From Actinomycetota bacterium (lineage in GTDB: Bacteria; Actinomycetota; Acidimicrobiia; Acidimicrobiales; JACDEA01), in assembly GCA_013816725.1 (NCBI GenBank), contig JACDEA010000033.1:1-11505 (forward strand): a stretch of 11,505 nucleotides of DNA, read 5' to 3'. Both the position numbers and the translations under genes were made by a program. Positions 1-6,230 of the stretch are shown piece after piece. The notes below the pieces were generated by a model. The model saw only the letters and a list, made by a program, of their open reading frames with translations, was not told where the DNA came from and searched no databases. Numbering within the stretch: the stretch's first letter is position 1; the number at the start of each line of letters is the position of its first letter.

Positions 1-2
1 CA

Positions 3-737
3 GGCCCCCGCCAGCGCGACGCCCGCATCGAGCACTTCGTGTCGCGAGGCGCGATGGACATCGAAGGTCTGGGCGAGCGGACGATCGCGCAGTTCACCGC
101 GCTGGACCCGCCGCTGTTGCGCGACGTTGCCGACGTTTACTACCTGGACTACGACCGCATCGGCGCGCTCGAGGGTTTCGGCGAGACGTCGGTCACCAAT
201 CTGCGCGGCTCGATCGAGCGTTCCAAGGCGCGACCGTTGGCCAACCTGCTCGTCGGCCTCGGGATCCGCCATTCCGGCGGCGCGGCATCGGTCGCGTTGG
301 CCCGTCACTTCGGCCATCTCGACTCGCTCGTGGCCGCGACCGAGGAGGAGCTGGCCGCCGTCGAGGGGATCGGCCCGACCATCGCCGCCAGCGTGCACGC
401 CTGGCTCGCCAACGATCAGAACAGCGGTCTCCTCGACAAGCTGCGCGCCGCCGGGGTCAACTTCGTCGGTCCCGCCGCTCCGGACGCGCCCCAGACGCTG
501 GTGGGCATGTCGATCGTCGTCACCGGCACGCTCGGGGGCCTGTCCCGTGAGGCGGCCGAGGAGGCCATCAAGGCGCATGGGGGGAAGGCGCCCGGCAGCG
601 TGTCGAAGAAGACGACGGCCGTCGTCGTGGGCGCCGAGCCCGGGCAGGCCAAGGTGACCAAGGCCGAGGAACTGGGCGTGCCGATTCTCGACGAGGCCGC
701 GTTCCTGAAGCTGCTCGAGACCGGCGCCGTCCTCTGA
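3..737 (+). CDS. ligA: NAD-dependent DNA ligase LigA, C-terminal part (5' end outside window)
   Basis: LigA seals nicks in duplex DNA using NAD+ in replication and repair. Only the last 244 residues are here; the adenylation and OB domains and most of the zinc finger lie upstream. The frame is open from base 3, so the ATG at 54 is internal. Visible in order: the end of the zinc-finger region (QRDARIEHF), the family-typical SRGAMDIEGLGE, helix-hairpin-helix repeats (for example ALEGFGETSVTNL and AAVEGIGPTIAASV), and a C-terminal BRCT domain over roughly the last 80 residues (LVGMSIVVTGTL, then GSVSKKTTAVVVG and a final AAFLKLLE). It ends at TGA 735-737, four bases before the stop of the convergent gene at 742. 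Odd: the position normally held by the last zinc-ligand Cys (CPAQ in most homologues) reads Gly (GPRQ, bases 3-14). Family assignment is secure. Confidence 0.95.
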   Translation, partial: GPRQRDARIEHFVSRGAMDIEGLGERTIAQFTALDPPLLRDVADVYYLDYDRIGALEGFGETSVTNLRGSIERSKARPLANLLVGLGIRHSGGAASVALARHFGHLDSLVAATEEELAAVEGIGPTIAASVHAWLANDQNSGLLDKLRAAGVNFVGPAAPDAPQTLVGMSIVVTGTLGGLSREAAEEAIKAHGGKAPGSVSKKTTAVVVGAEPGQAKVTKAEELGVPILDEAAFLKLLETGAVL

Positions 738-741
738 AGCG

Positions 742-1146
742 CTAGTGAACCTCGAAGTTCCAGACGAACTGGCGGCCCGCGTCGTCGCGGGTGCGATCCA
801 CGGGCCAGAAGATCGCCGTGACCTTGTGCCGGCCCGGCGCCAGCTGCTTGATGTCCTTCCCATCGCCCGGAGTGAAGGCCACCCGGTTCAACCCCCCGAT
901 GCGATCGAGCTGGTCGTCGGGGATCTCGCGTCCGTCGACGTTCAGGACACCGCGGTAGCCGGCGTCGAGGTCGATGGACACCTCGGTTTGCCGGAGAACG
1001 AGCGCGCCGGGCGTGGGCTCGACGTGGCGGACGGCGGCGTCGCGCAGCGCGGGCTGTTGGTTGTCGGTCGGACGGGTGAACGCGAACACGAAACCCGCGC
1101 AGGCCGCCGCGAGTAGCAGCGTGATGATGATGCGCCGGCGGATCAT
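742..1146 (-). CDS. membrane-anchored extracytoplasmic protein, possibly CopC/Ig-like fold
   Basis: 134 residues. Basic start MIRRR, then a hydrophobic segment (about residues 6-23, LLLAAACAGFVFAF), so either a signal anchor or an uncleaved signal peptide; no convincing lipobox. The rest is beta-rich and extracytoplasmic by inference: EPTPGALVLRQTEVSIDL, a GVLNVDGREIPDDQ segment, then LAPGRHKVTAIFWP and a final FVWNFEVH strand. The pattern (PxPGA, a PGxHxVxxxFW-like strand, a Trp-containing last strand) recalls small Ig/CopC-like domains, but the copper-ligand His of CopC is not evident, so I assign no metal role. The start is chosen because ATG 1146-1144 overlaps the TGA of the upstream gene (ATGA), indicating translational coupling. 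The longer open frame running upstream to 1704 is only a shadow. It converges on ligA with a 4-bp gap. Function unknown. Confidence 0.8.
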   Translation of the reverse strand: MIRRRIIITLLLAAACAGFVFAFTRPTDNQQPALRDAAVRHVEPTPGALVLRQTEVSIDLDAGYRGVLNVDGREIPDDQLDRIGGLNRVAFTPGDGKDIKQLAPGRHKVTAIFWPVDRTRDDAGRQFVWNFEVH

Positions 1147-1628
1147 CTCTGGCCGGACTCCGGCAGGCGGACGGCCGGGAACTGCGGGGTGGACGCGACG
1201 AGCAGCGCCAACGCGGTCGCGGCCATGGCGACCTCGACGAAGCGCAGCGCCACCGCGGTGCCCGATGCCGCCGCGGCAATTGCCACCGCGGCCAGCTCCC
1301 ACACGAGCAGGGCCAGGAAGGGCCCCGGCCGGCGCTGGACCACCAGCCAGCAGAACGGGAACTTCACCGCCAGGAGGATGATGTAGAAGCCGGCGCCGTT
1401 GGACCCGCGCACGGCCAAGGCGGCGATGAGAAGGCCCGTCTCGAGCGCAGCGACCCACGCCGCCGCCGCCAGCGTCCAGCCCGGTCGGCCGCTCACCCCG
1501 GGGACTCCTCGGCGAAACAGGCCGCCCTGCGCGTTGAGCCGGTCGACCATCGTTTGCAGTTGGTCGGTATGCCACAAGTCGCCGTCGCGGGCGAACTCCT
1601 CGAGCTCGTCGGCGAGGTCGGCGCGCAT
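1143..1628 (-). CDS. hypothetical multi-pass membrane protein
   Basis: 161 residues, not recognised as a named family. The first 50 residues are polar and cytosol-like, beginning with an acidic amphipathic helix (MRADLADELEEFARDGD) and a second helix (TDQLQTMVDRLNAQGG). Then come about four hydrophobic segments: residues 52-73, 79-98, 102-121 and 126-146. The tail is short and polar (RLPESGQR). It is the first gene of a two-gene minus-strand operon; its TGA (1145-1143) overlaps the ATG of the downstream anchored protein, so the two probably act together at the membrane. The ATG at 1628-1626 leaves a 59-bp gap to the divergent kinase gene. A weak -10-like GAGAAT lies on the minus strand at 1639-1634, five bases before the ATG, and no Shine-Dalgarno is visible. 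A regulatory or structural membrane role is possible but not shown. Confidence 0.75.
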   Translation of the reverse strand: MRADLADELEEFARDGDLWHTDQLQTMVDRLNAQGGLFRRGVPGVSGRPGWTLAAAAWVAALETGLLIAALAVRGSNGAGFYIILLAVKFPFCWLVVQRRPGPFLALLVWELAAVAIAAAASGTAVALRFVEVAMAATALALLVASTPQFPAVRLPESGQR

Positions 1629-1674
1629 GCCCCATTCTCAGCCGGGGGTGCTCGGAACGCCAACCGGGCGCCAG

Positions 1675-1680
1675 TACGCT
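1675..1680 (+). promoter_or_regulatory. -10 box TACGCT for leaderless kinase mRNA
   Basis: TACGCT fits TANNNT and ends 7 nt before ATG 1688. That spacing places the transcription start on or next to the A of the ATG. No Shine-Dalgarno precedes the ATG. The same seven bases (GTACGCT) with the same spacing precede the MFS gene at 4764. No clear -35 box is seen. Confidence 0.6.
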
Positions 1681-1687
1681 TTTGCAA

Positions 1688-3556
1688 ATGGTCGTGTCCC
1701 GCATCGGCGACTTCGTCGGGCGCGTCCTCGGTGATCGCTATCGCCTGCTCGCTCCGCTGGGAACGGGCGGTTCTGCGCACGTGTTCCTGGCCGAGGACGT
1801 CCGCCTTCGGCGCCGCGTCGCGGTCAAGATCCTGCACGCCGCGTTGGCCGACGACGAAGCGTTCTTGCGCCGGTTCCGCCTCGAAGCGCAGGCCGCGGCC
1901 GGGCTGAACCATACGCACATCATGCGCGTGTACGACTGGGGCGAGGACGGCGGCGAGGAGCTGAGCGGCCCCTACCTCGTGCTCGAGTACCTGGCGGGCG
2001 GGAGCCTGCGCGACCTGCTCGACCGCGGGCACCGCCTGTCGACGTCGCAGGCGCTGCTGGTCGGCCTCGAAGCGGCCAAGGGCCTCGACCACGCCCACCG
2101 CCGCGGGTTGGTCCACCGCGACATCAAGCCCGCCAACCTGCTCTTTGACGACGAGGCCCGGTTGTGCGTGGCCGACTTCGGCGTGGCCCGCGCCATTGCT
2201 GAGGCGGCGTGGACGGAGCCCACCGGCGCGGTCATCGGTACAGCGCGATACGCATCACCGGAACAGGCGCGTGGCGCGTCGGTAGACGGTCGGGCCGACG
2301 TGTACGCCTTGGCACTCGTCCTCGTCGAAGCGGTCACCGGCCGCGTGCCTTTCGCGGCCGACACCACCATCGCCACGCTGATGGGTCGGGCCGAGAACCC
2401 GCTCGTCGGCCCGCCCGAGATGGGACCACTGGCCCCGGCCATCACCGCGGCCGGCGCGGTCGACCCCGCCGAACGGCTCGACGCCGCCGGTTTTATCGCC
2501 GCCCTCGACCGCGCCGCGCGCGACCTCGACTCCCCAGCGCCGCTGCCACTGGCCGGCCACGCGCCCGATGTCGACGCCACTTTCGTAGAGGACCGCGACC
2601 CCACCGTCGTCGGTCCCGTCGCCACCGTCGCCGTCGCAGCCGCCGGGCCGGACACCGTCGCCACGGTTCGGCCCCATCGGCGGCGATGGGGGTGGGCCTT
2701 GCTGGTTCCCGCGCTCGTCGCCCTCATCGTCGCCGGTGCTGTCTATGCCAAGCAGAGCGCGCTGGTGCCGTCGCACCCTGTCCCCGACCTTCAGGGCAAG
2801 ACGCTGATCGACGCCCGTCGCATCGCGGCGACGCGCAAGTTCAACGTGCGGGTGGTCGACCGGCAGTACCGCGACGGAACGCTGCCCGACCAGGTGCTCA
2901 CCCAGGACCCGAGCCTCGGGCAGCTGAAGGAGCACCACACGATCCAGCTGGTCCTCTCCCGCGGCCCCACGCCCGTCGCCGTTCCCGACCTCAGCGCCAA
3001 GACCGAGGAGCAGGCCGCCGCCGTGTTGCGGGCCGCCGGTCTGTTGGTGGGCAAGATCGACCGCCGTTACAACGAGACGGTCGCCAAGGGCACGATCGTC
3101 GACTGGTCGCCGAAGGGCAGGGAGCTGCCCAAGGGTTCTGGGGTCGACCTCATCGTTTCCAACGGCTCGAAGCCCGTCGTGCTGTCGGACTGGAAGGGCA
3201 AGCCGTTCGACGAAGCGAAGCGGGCGATGGAGAGCGTGGGCTTCAAGGTCCAGCGCAAGGACGTCTACAGCGACGCGTTCCCCACGGTGGGCACCGTCGT
3301 GAGCACCGCGCCAGGCCCCGGCGAGGTCGCCAGGGGCGCCACCGTCGTCGTCAACGTCTCCAAGGGGCCGGAGTCCGTCGCTGTCCCCAACGTGGTCGAC
3401 AAGAGCGTCGAGAACGCGACATCGATCCTCGAGGGCGAGGGCCTGACCGTCACCGGCGTTTTTGGGCCGCCGCGCGGCCGGGTGTTCCAGACGCTCCCGC
3501 TGGCCGGCGCCAAGGTGAAGCGGGGCGCAGGAGTCGATCTCTACACCAGGCGCTAG
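1688..3556 (+). CDS. pknB: PASTA-domain transmembrane Ser/Thr protein kinase (PknB/StkP type)
   Basis: 622 residues. Cytosolic kinase domain (about 16-280): glycine loop GTGGSAHV (25-32), VAVK with ATP-binding K47, helix-C E66, catalytic loop HRDIKPAN (143-150, D145), DFG (163-165), activation segment ending GTARYASPEQ (184-193). A juxtamembrane linker (281-330) carries several Thr in acidic or Pro settings (DATFV, DRDPTVVG), candidate autophosphorylation sites. One TM helix (about 333-353) precedes four extracellular PASTA repeats (about 363-426, 431-495, 496-561, 563-621), the modules that bind peptidoglycan fragments/lipid II in this family. The third repeat begins KPVVLSDWKGK rather than the usual VP(D/N)-type opening. 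Start: ATG 1688 is preferred to TTG 1682 because TACGCT sits 7 nt upstream of it. The usual division neighbours (PP2C phosphatase, FHA proteins, RodA, PbpA) are absent from the window, so orthology to pknB itself is not proven; the family is certain. Confidence 0.93.
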   Translation: MVVSRIGDFVGRVLGDRYRLLAPLGTGGSAHVFLAEDVRLRRRVAVKILHAALADDEAFLRRFRLEAQAAAGLNHTHIMRVYDWGEDGGEELSGPYLVLEYLAGGSLRDLLDRGHRLSTSQALLVGLEAAKGLDHAHRRGLVHRDIKPANLLFDDEARLCVADFGVARAIAEAAWTEPTGAVIGTARYASPEQARGASVDGRADVYALALVLVEAVTGRVPFAADTTIATLMGRAENPLVGPPEMGPLAPAITAAGAVDPAERLDAAGFIAALDRAARDLDSPAPLPLAGHAPDVDATFVEDRDPTVVGPVATVAVAAAGPDTVATVRPHRRRWGWALLVPALVALIVAGAVYAKQSALVPSHPVPDLQGKTLIDARRIAATRKFNVRVVDRQYRDGTLPDQVLTQDPSLGQLKEHHTIQLVLSRGPTPVAVPDLSAKTEEQAAAVLRAAGLLVGKIDRRYNETVAKGTIVDWSPKGRELPKGSGVDLIVSNGSKPVVLSDWKGKPFDEAKRAMESVGFKVQRKDVYSDAFPTVGTVVSTAPGPGEVARGATVVVNVSKGPESVAVPNVVDKSVENATSILEGEGLTVTGVFGPPRGRVFQTLPLAGAKVKRGAGVDLYTRR

Positions 3557-3559
3557 CCT
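3554..3559 (+). promoter_or_regulatory. candidate -10 box TAGCCT for the SDR gene, overlapping the kinase stop codon
   Basis: TAGCCT starts with the TAG stop of the kinase gene and is identical to the -10 candidate of gatC. A start 7-8 nt downstream would give a leader of about 19 nt carrying the SDR Shine-Dalgarno. No good -35 box is seen. Confidence 0.4.
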
Positions 3560-3582
3560 CCTCCCACTTCGATCTGGGAGGA
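3559..3582 (+). promoter_or_regulatory. hairpin sequestering the SDR Shine-Dalgarno
   Basis: TCCTCCCA (3559-3566) is the exact reverse complement of TGGGAGGA (3575-3582), with an 8-nt loop CTTCGATC. The 3' arm contains the whole Shine-Dalgarno GGGAGGA (3576-3582), three bases before ATG 3586. In a transcript reading through from the kinase the ribosome site would be paired. A transcript starting from TAGCCT (expected start about 3567) would lack the 5' arm. A weak terminator for the kinase gene is the alternative reading, although no T-run follows. Confidence 0.55.
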
Positions 3583-3585
3583 CCA

Positions 3586-4464
3586 ATGGGCGCACTTGAC
3601 GGGCGGGTTGCCATCATCACCGGCGCCGGGCGGGGGATCGGGCGCGAGCACGCGTTGCTGTTCGCGTCCGAGGGCGCCAAGGTCGTCATCAACGACCTGG
3701 GCGGCGCCATGGACGGCACCGGCGACGACCGCACGCCGGCCCAGCAGGTCGCCGACGAGATCAAGGCCGCGGGCGGCGAGGCCATCGCCAACGCCGACAA
3801 CGTGGGCGACTGGGACGGTGGCAAGCGCATGATCGACGCCGCCGTCGAGGCGTTCGGCGATCTCCATGTTCTCGTGAACAACGCCGGCATCCTTCGCGAC
3901 CGCGTGCTCGTCAACATGAGCGAAGAAGAGTGGGACGCCGTTATCCACGTCCACCTCAAGGGACATTTCGTACCGGCGCGCCATGCCGCGGCCTACTGGC
4001 GTGAGCAATCGAAGGCGGGCAAGGACGTGAAGGCGTCGATCATCAACACGTCGTCGACGTCGGGCCTCCTCGGCAATCCCGGCCAGACGAACTACGGCGC
4101 GGCAAAAGCCGCGATCGCCGCGTTCAGCTCCATCGCCGCGACCGAGCTGTCGCGTTACGGCGTGCGCTCGAACACGATCGCCCCGGCGGCCCGCACCCGC
4201 CTGACCGAAGCCACGCCGGGACTGGGCGATGTGATCAAGGCGCCGGAGGACGCGGCCAAATTCGACGTGTGGGATCCGGCCAACATCTCGCCGCTCGTCG
4301 CCTACCTGGCTACCGAGAACTGCCCCCTCACCGGTAAGACATTCTTTGTGCAGGGCGGTCGGGTCGCGGTGATGCAGGGTTGGTCGATGGGCGAGACCAT
4401 CGACAAGGACGATCGCTGGACGGTGGCCGAACTCGAGACGGAGATGAAGCGCTTCGCCGGTTGA
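3586..4464 (+). CDS. SDR-family 3-hydroxyacyl-CoA dehydrogenase (MFE-2-like)
   Basis: 292 residues, cytosolic NAD(P)-dependent oxidoreductase. Cofactor motif TGAGRGIG at 12-19, NNAG at 98-101, catalytic S157 and Y170-x3-K174 (INTSSTSG...NYGAAKA), then NTIAP at 196-200. The ILRDR after NNAG, the VHLKGHF segment (His123 where classical SDRs have the tetrad Asn) and NTIAPAARTRLTEAT resemble the dehydrogenase module of peroxisomal multifunctional enzyme type 2 and its bacterial stand-alone relatives, which oxidise 3-hydroxyacyl-CoA in beta-oxidation. The roughly 45-residue tail after the FFVQGG segment (residues 253-258) is longer than in ordinary FabG. Substrate and cofactor preference are inferred. 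Start: ATG 3586 has Shine-Dalgarno GGGAGGA just upstream, buried in a hairpin. The gene lies 29 bp behind the kinase and ends before a strong inverted repeat. FabG (3-oxoacyl-ACP reductase) would be the likely automated name, but the motifs favour the acyl-CoA branch. Confidence 0.88.
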   Translation: MGALDGRVAIITGAGRGIGREHALLFASEGAKVVINDLGGAMDGTGDDRTPAQQVADEIKAAGGEAIANADNVGDWDGGKRMIDAAVEAFGDLHVLVNNAGILRDRVLVNMSEEEWDAVIHVHLKGHFVPARHAAAYWREQSKAGKDVKASIINTSSTSGLLGNPGQTNYGAAKAAIAAFSSIAATELSRYGVRSNTIAPAARTRLTEATPGLGDVIKAPEDAAKFDVWDPANISPLVAYLATENCPLTGKTFFVQGGRVAVMQGWSMGETIDKDDRWTVAELETEMKRFAG

Positions 4465-4497
4465 GCGGCGCACCTGCCGACCAACTCCGATGCCGTA

Positions 4498-4541
4498 CTG
4501 ACAGTCGGACCGCGCGCAATACCGCGCGGTTCGACTGTCAG
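4498..4541 (+). terminator. strong inverted repeat, probable terminator after the SDR gene
   Basis: A 19-nt arm at 4498-4516 (CTGACAGTCGGACCGCGCG) pairs with 4523-4541 around the 6-nt loop CAATAC. The pairing is perfect except for one G-T wobble, and A4497-T4542 extends it. It begins 33 nt after the SDR stop. There is no T-run, as is common for GC-rich actinobacterial terminators; since it is nearly symmetric it could act on either strand. A protein-binding palindrome is the alternative. Confidence 0.65.
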
Positions 4542-4625
4542 TTCGGGAGATGGAGGCACCGCGTAGTCAATTCTGGCTATGCGGAAATGATCCTTCCTAC
4601 TTGGGCGTTGTCTTCATACACTCCG

Positions 4626-4714
4626 GACAGGCGCAAGCTCTCGGTGGGTGGCGTGTCGAGGCGGTGATCCCCAGCCACCGCCGGTGCCGCCACCCACCAG
4701 GGGCTTGCGCCGTC
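4626..4714. repeat. long nested imperfect inverted repeat (cruciform/stem-loop)
   Basis: Arms 4630-4653 and 4688-4711 match as inverted repeats at 21 of 24 positions (outer GGCGCAAGC/GCTTGCGCC, inner GGTGGGTGGCG/CGCCACCCACC). With A4629 bulged, three further pairs (4626-4628 with 4712-4714) extend the stem. The central 34 nt holds a second perfect 7-bp hairpin, GGCGGTG (4660-4666) with CACCGCC (4676-4682). It ends 36 nt before the -10 box of the MFS gene. It could be a palindromic REP/MITE-like unit, a structured RNA or a bidirectional terminator; the sequence alone does not decide. Confidence 0.6.
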
Positions 4715-4750
4715 TAACGCCAGCCGTCGCGGTCTTGCGCGGCCGGCGCG

Positions 4751-4756
4751 TACGCT
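4751..4756 (+). promoter_or_regulatory. -10 box TACGCT for leaderless MFS mRNA
   Basis: TACGCT ends exactly 7 nt before ATG 4764, identical in sequence and spacing to the kinase promoter. No Shine-Dalgarno is present, so a leaderless transcript starting at the ATG is likely. Confidence 0.6.
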
Positions 4757-4763
4757 CGCCCCG

Positions 4764-6230
4764 ATGCGCGACCCCGGCGAAGATCTCCCGACCCTGGGGC
4801 CCGCCGCAGGCGACGAGGTCATCGTCGTGCCGTGGTCCTTATTGTTTCGCCAGCGCGTCGCCACCAGGCTCGAGGGCAGCGAGCGCTACCGGTGGTGGGT
4901 GTTATGGACCGTGCTGGCCGGGTTGTTCTCGGTCAACTTCACATTCACGGTGTTCGCCGTCGCCCTGCCGCGGATCGCCCGCGAGCTGGGAACCACCGAG
5001 AACACCCTCACGTGGGTCATCACGGGACCGATGCTGGCATTCGGGGTGGCCGCGCCGGCACTGGGCCGCGCCGGCGATGTGTGGGGCCACCGGCGCGTCT
5101 ATCTGTTGGGGATGGCAGGAGCGGTGGTCGGCGCCGCCTTGTCGGCCGCGGCATGGAGCGCGGGATCGCTGATCGCGTTCCGGACGGTCAACGCGCTCGA
5201 GGGCGCGGCGACCGGGGCGGCGTCGATGGCGCTGATCTTCCGCGTCTTCCATCCGAGGGATCGCGTCAAGGCCATGGGATGGTGGTCACTGGTCGGCGCC
5301 GGTGGGCCGGTCATCGGTGTGGCCGTCGGCGGTCTCGTGATCCAGGCGGTGGGCTGGCGGTGGATCTTCGTCGCCCAGGTGCCGATCACGCTGGCCGCCT
5401 TGTTGCTGGCCGCCGCGGTGTTGCCGGAAACCGACCGGATTCGAGAGGTGAAGTTCGACGCCGCCGGCGCCATGCTCCTCGCTGGCGCGGTCACCTCGTT
5501 CTTGTTCGCGATCAACCGTGGCCCGGAGTGGGGATGGAGCAGCGTGGGTGTCATCGCCGCGTTCGTGGCCGCGCCGGCGCTGGCGGTGGCATTCGTCGTG
5601 GTCGAACGGCGCGCCGACGACCCGTTGCTCCCGATCGAGTATCTCCGGCGCCGGAACTTCGCCTTTCCGATCGGCGCTCAGGCCCTGGCCAACTTCGCCT
5701 ACATGGGCGGGTTCATCCTGGCGCCATCGCTGCTCACCCACTTCTTCGGGTATGACGAGGCGCGCATCGGGCTGATCGTGTTGACCCGTCCCTTGGCCTT
5801 CTCGATCATGGCGCCGATCGCCGGCTACGTCGCGGTGCGTGTAGGCGAGCGGATTTCCGCTGTCGTCGGGTCGCTCGCCGTCGTCGGGTCCATGGTGCTG
5901 TTCGCCGGCGTGAGCGGTAACTCGACTGACGCGCTCGTCATCGGCGCACTGGTGTTGTCAGGCGTCGGGCTCGGGATCTCCTCGCCGTCGATCGCCGCCA
6001 GCGTGGCCAACTCGGTCGATGAGGCGTCCCTCGGGATCGCCAGCGCCGCGCAGCAGTTGATGACCCAGGTGGGGGTGGTCACCGGGATCCAGCTCATGAG
6101 GACGGTTCAGACGACGGTGTCGTACCGCGCGGCCTACCTGCTCGGTGGCGTCGTTGCGGTCGGCGCAGTCGTGTGCGGGGCGTTCGTGCAGAACGCAGCG
6201 CGGGACGAGCGGGTAGTCGCTATTCGGTGA
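4764..6230 (+). CDS. MFS transporter, DHA2 (EmrB/QacA-type) drug:H+ antiporter family
   Basis: 488 residues, integral membrane protein expected to have 14 TM helices. A polar N-terminal tail of about 42 residues precedes TM1 (about 45-67). MFS motif A is GRAGDVWGHRR (101-111) between TM2 and TM3. The antiporter motif C is visible in TM5 as GAGGPVIGVAVGG (178-190), which marks proton-coupled exporters, and is followed by the DHA2-typical GWRWIFVAQVPI (197-208). The second half contains RRADDPLLPIEYLRRRNF in the long loop usual for 14-TM members. Export of drugs or metabolites by proton antiport is known for the family; the substrate cannot be read. The start at 4764 is supported by TACGCT 7 nt upstream. 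Its 3' end overlaps the convergent SCP2 gene by 11 bp, and no regulator lies beside it. Confidence 0.9.
   Translation: MRDPGEDLPTLGPAAGDEVIVVPWSLLFRQRVATRLEGSERYRWWVLWTVLAGLFSVNFTFTVFAVALPRIARELGTTENTLTWVITGPMLAFGVAAPALGRAGDVWGHRRVYLLGMAGAVVGAALSAAAWSAGSLIAFRTVNALEGAATGAASMALIFRVFHPRDRVKAMGWWSLVGAGGPVIGVAVGGLVIQAVGWRWIFVAQVPITLAALLLAAAVLPETDRIREVKFDAAGAMLLAGAVTSFLFAINRGPEWGWSSVGVIAAFVAAPALAVAFVVVERRADDPLLPIEYLRRRNFAFPIGAQALANFAYMGGFILAPSLLTHFFGYDEARIGLIVLTRPLAFSIMAPIAGYVAVRVGERISAVVGSLAVVGSMVLFAGVSGNSTDALVIGALVLSGVGLGISSPSIAASVANSVDEASLGIASAAQQLMTQVGVVTGIQLMRTVQTTVSYRAAYLLGGVVAVGAVVCGAFVQNAARDERVVAIR

Larger units (their letters stand above)
4465..4763. other. 299-bp gene-free region between SDR and MFS genes
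   Basis: I see no credible gene here; short open frames on both strands lack a start signal and recognisable sequence. It holds three things: the terminator-like palindrome at 4498-4541, a stretch of clearly lower GC at 4561-4620 (28 of 60 bases by hand count, in a region that otherwise looks near 70%), and a large nested inverted repeat at 4626-4714. The MFS -10 box lies at its right end. The composition change and palindromes could mark a decayed insertion or a structured leader/ncRNA. Confidence 0.7.

Noticed and set aside
742..1704. A 320-codon open frame on the minus strand covering both small membrane genes
   Set aside because: Only its last 134 codons look like protein (signal anchor plus beta-rich domain). 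The upstream part is Arg/Gly-rich and lies out of frame over the better 1143-1628 gene, whose stop overlaps the ATG at 1146.
2209..3585. Upstream extension of the SDR open frame through the kinase gene
   Set aside because: The extension is Arg/Pro-rich shadow sequence out of frame with the clear kinase. The SDR fold begins at ATG 3586 behind a Shine-Dalgarno.
2255..3595. 446-codon minus-strand open frame opposite the kinase
   Set aside because: Antisense shadow of the linker and PASTA region; no plausible start signal or recognisable fold.
4712..4718. GTCTAAC resembling an integron attC R'' core
   Set aside because: No partner GTTRRRY core follows at attC distance and there are no cassette-like genes; a seven-base degenerate match is expected by chance.
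4577..4864. Short minus-strand open frame over the palindromic gap
   Set aside because: It overlaps the MFS N-terminus, has no ribosome site, and its sequence follows the palindrome rather than a protein pattern.
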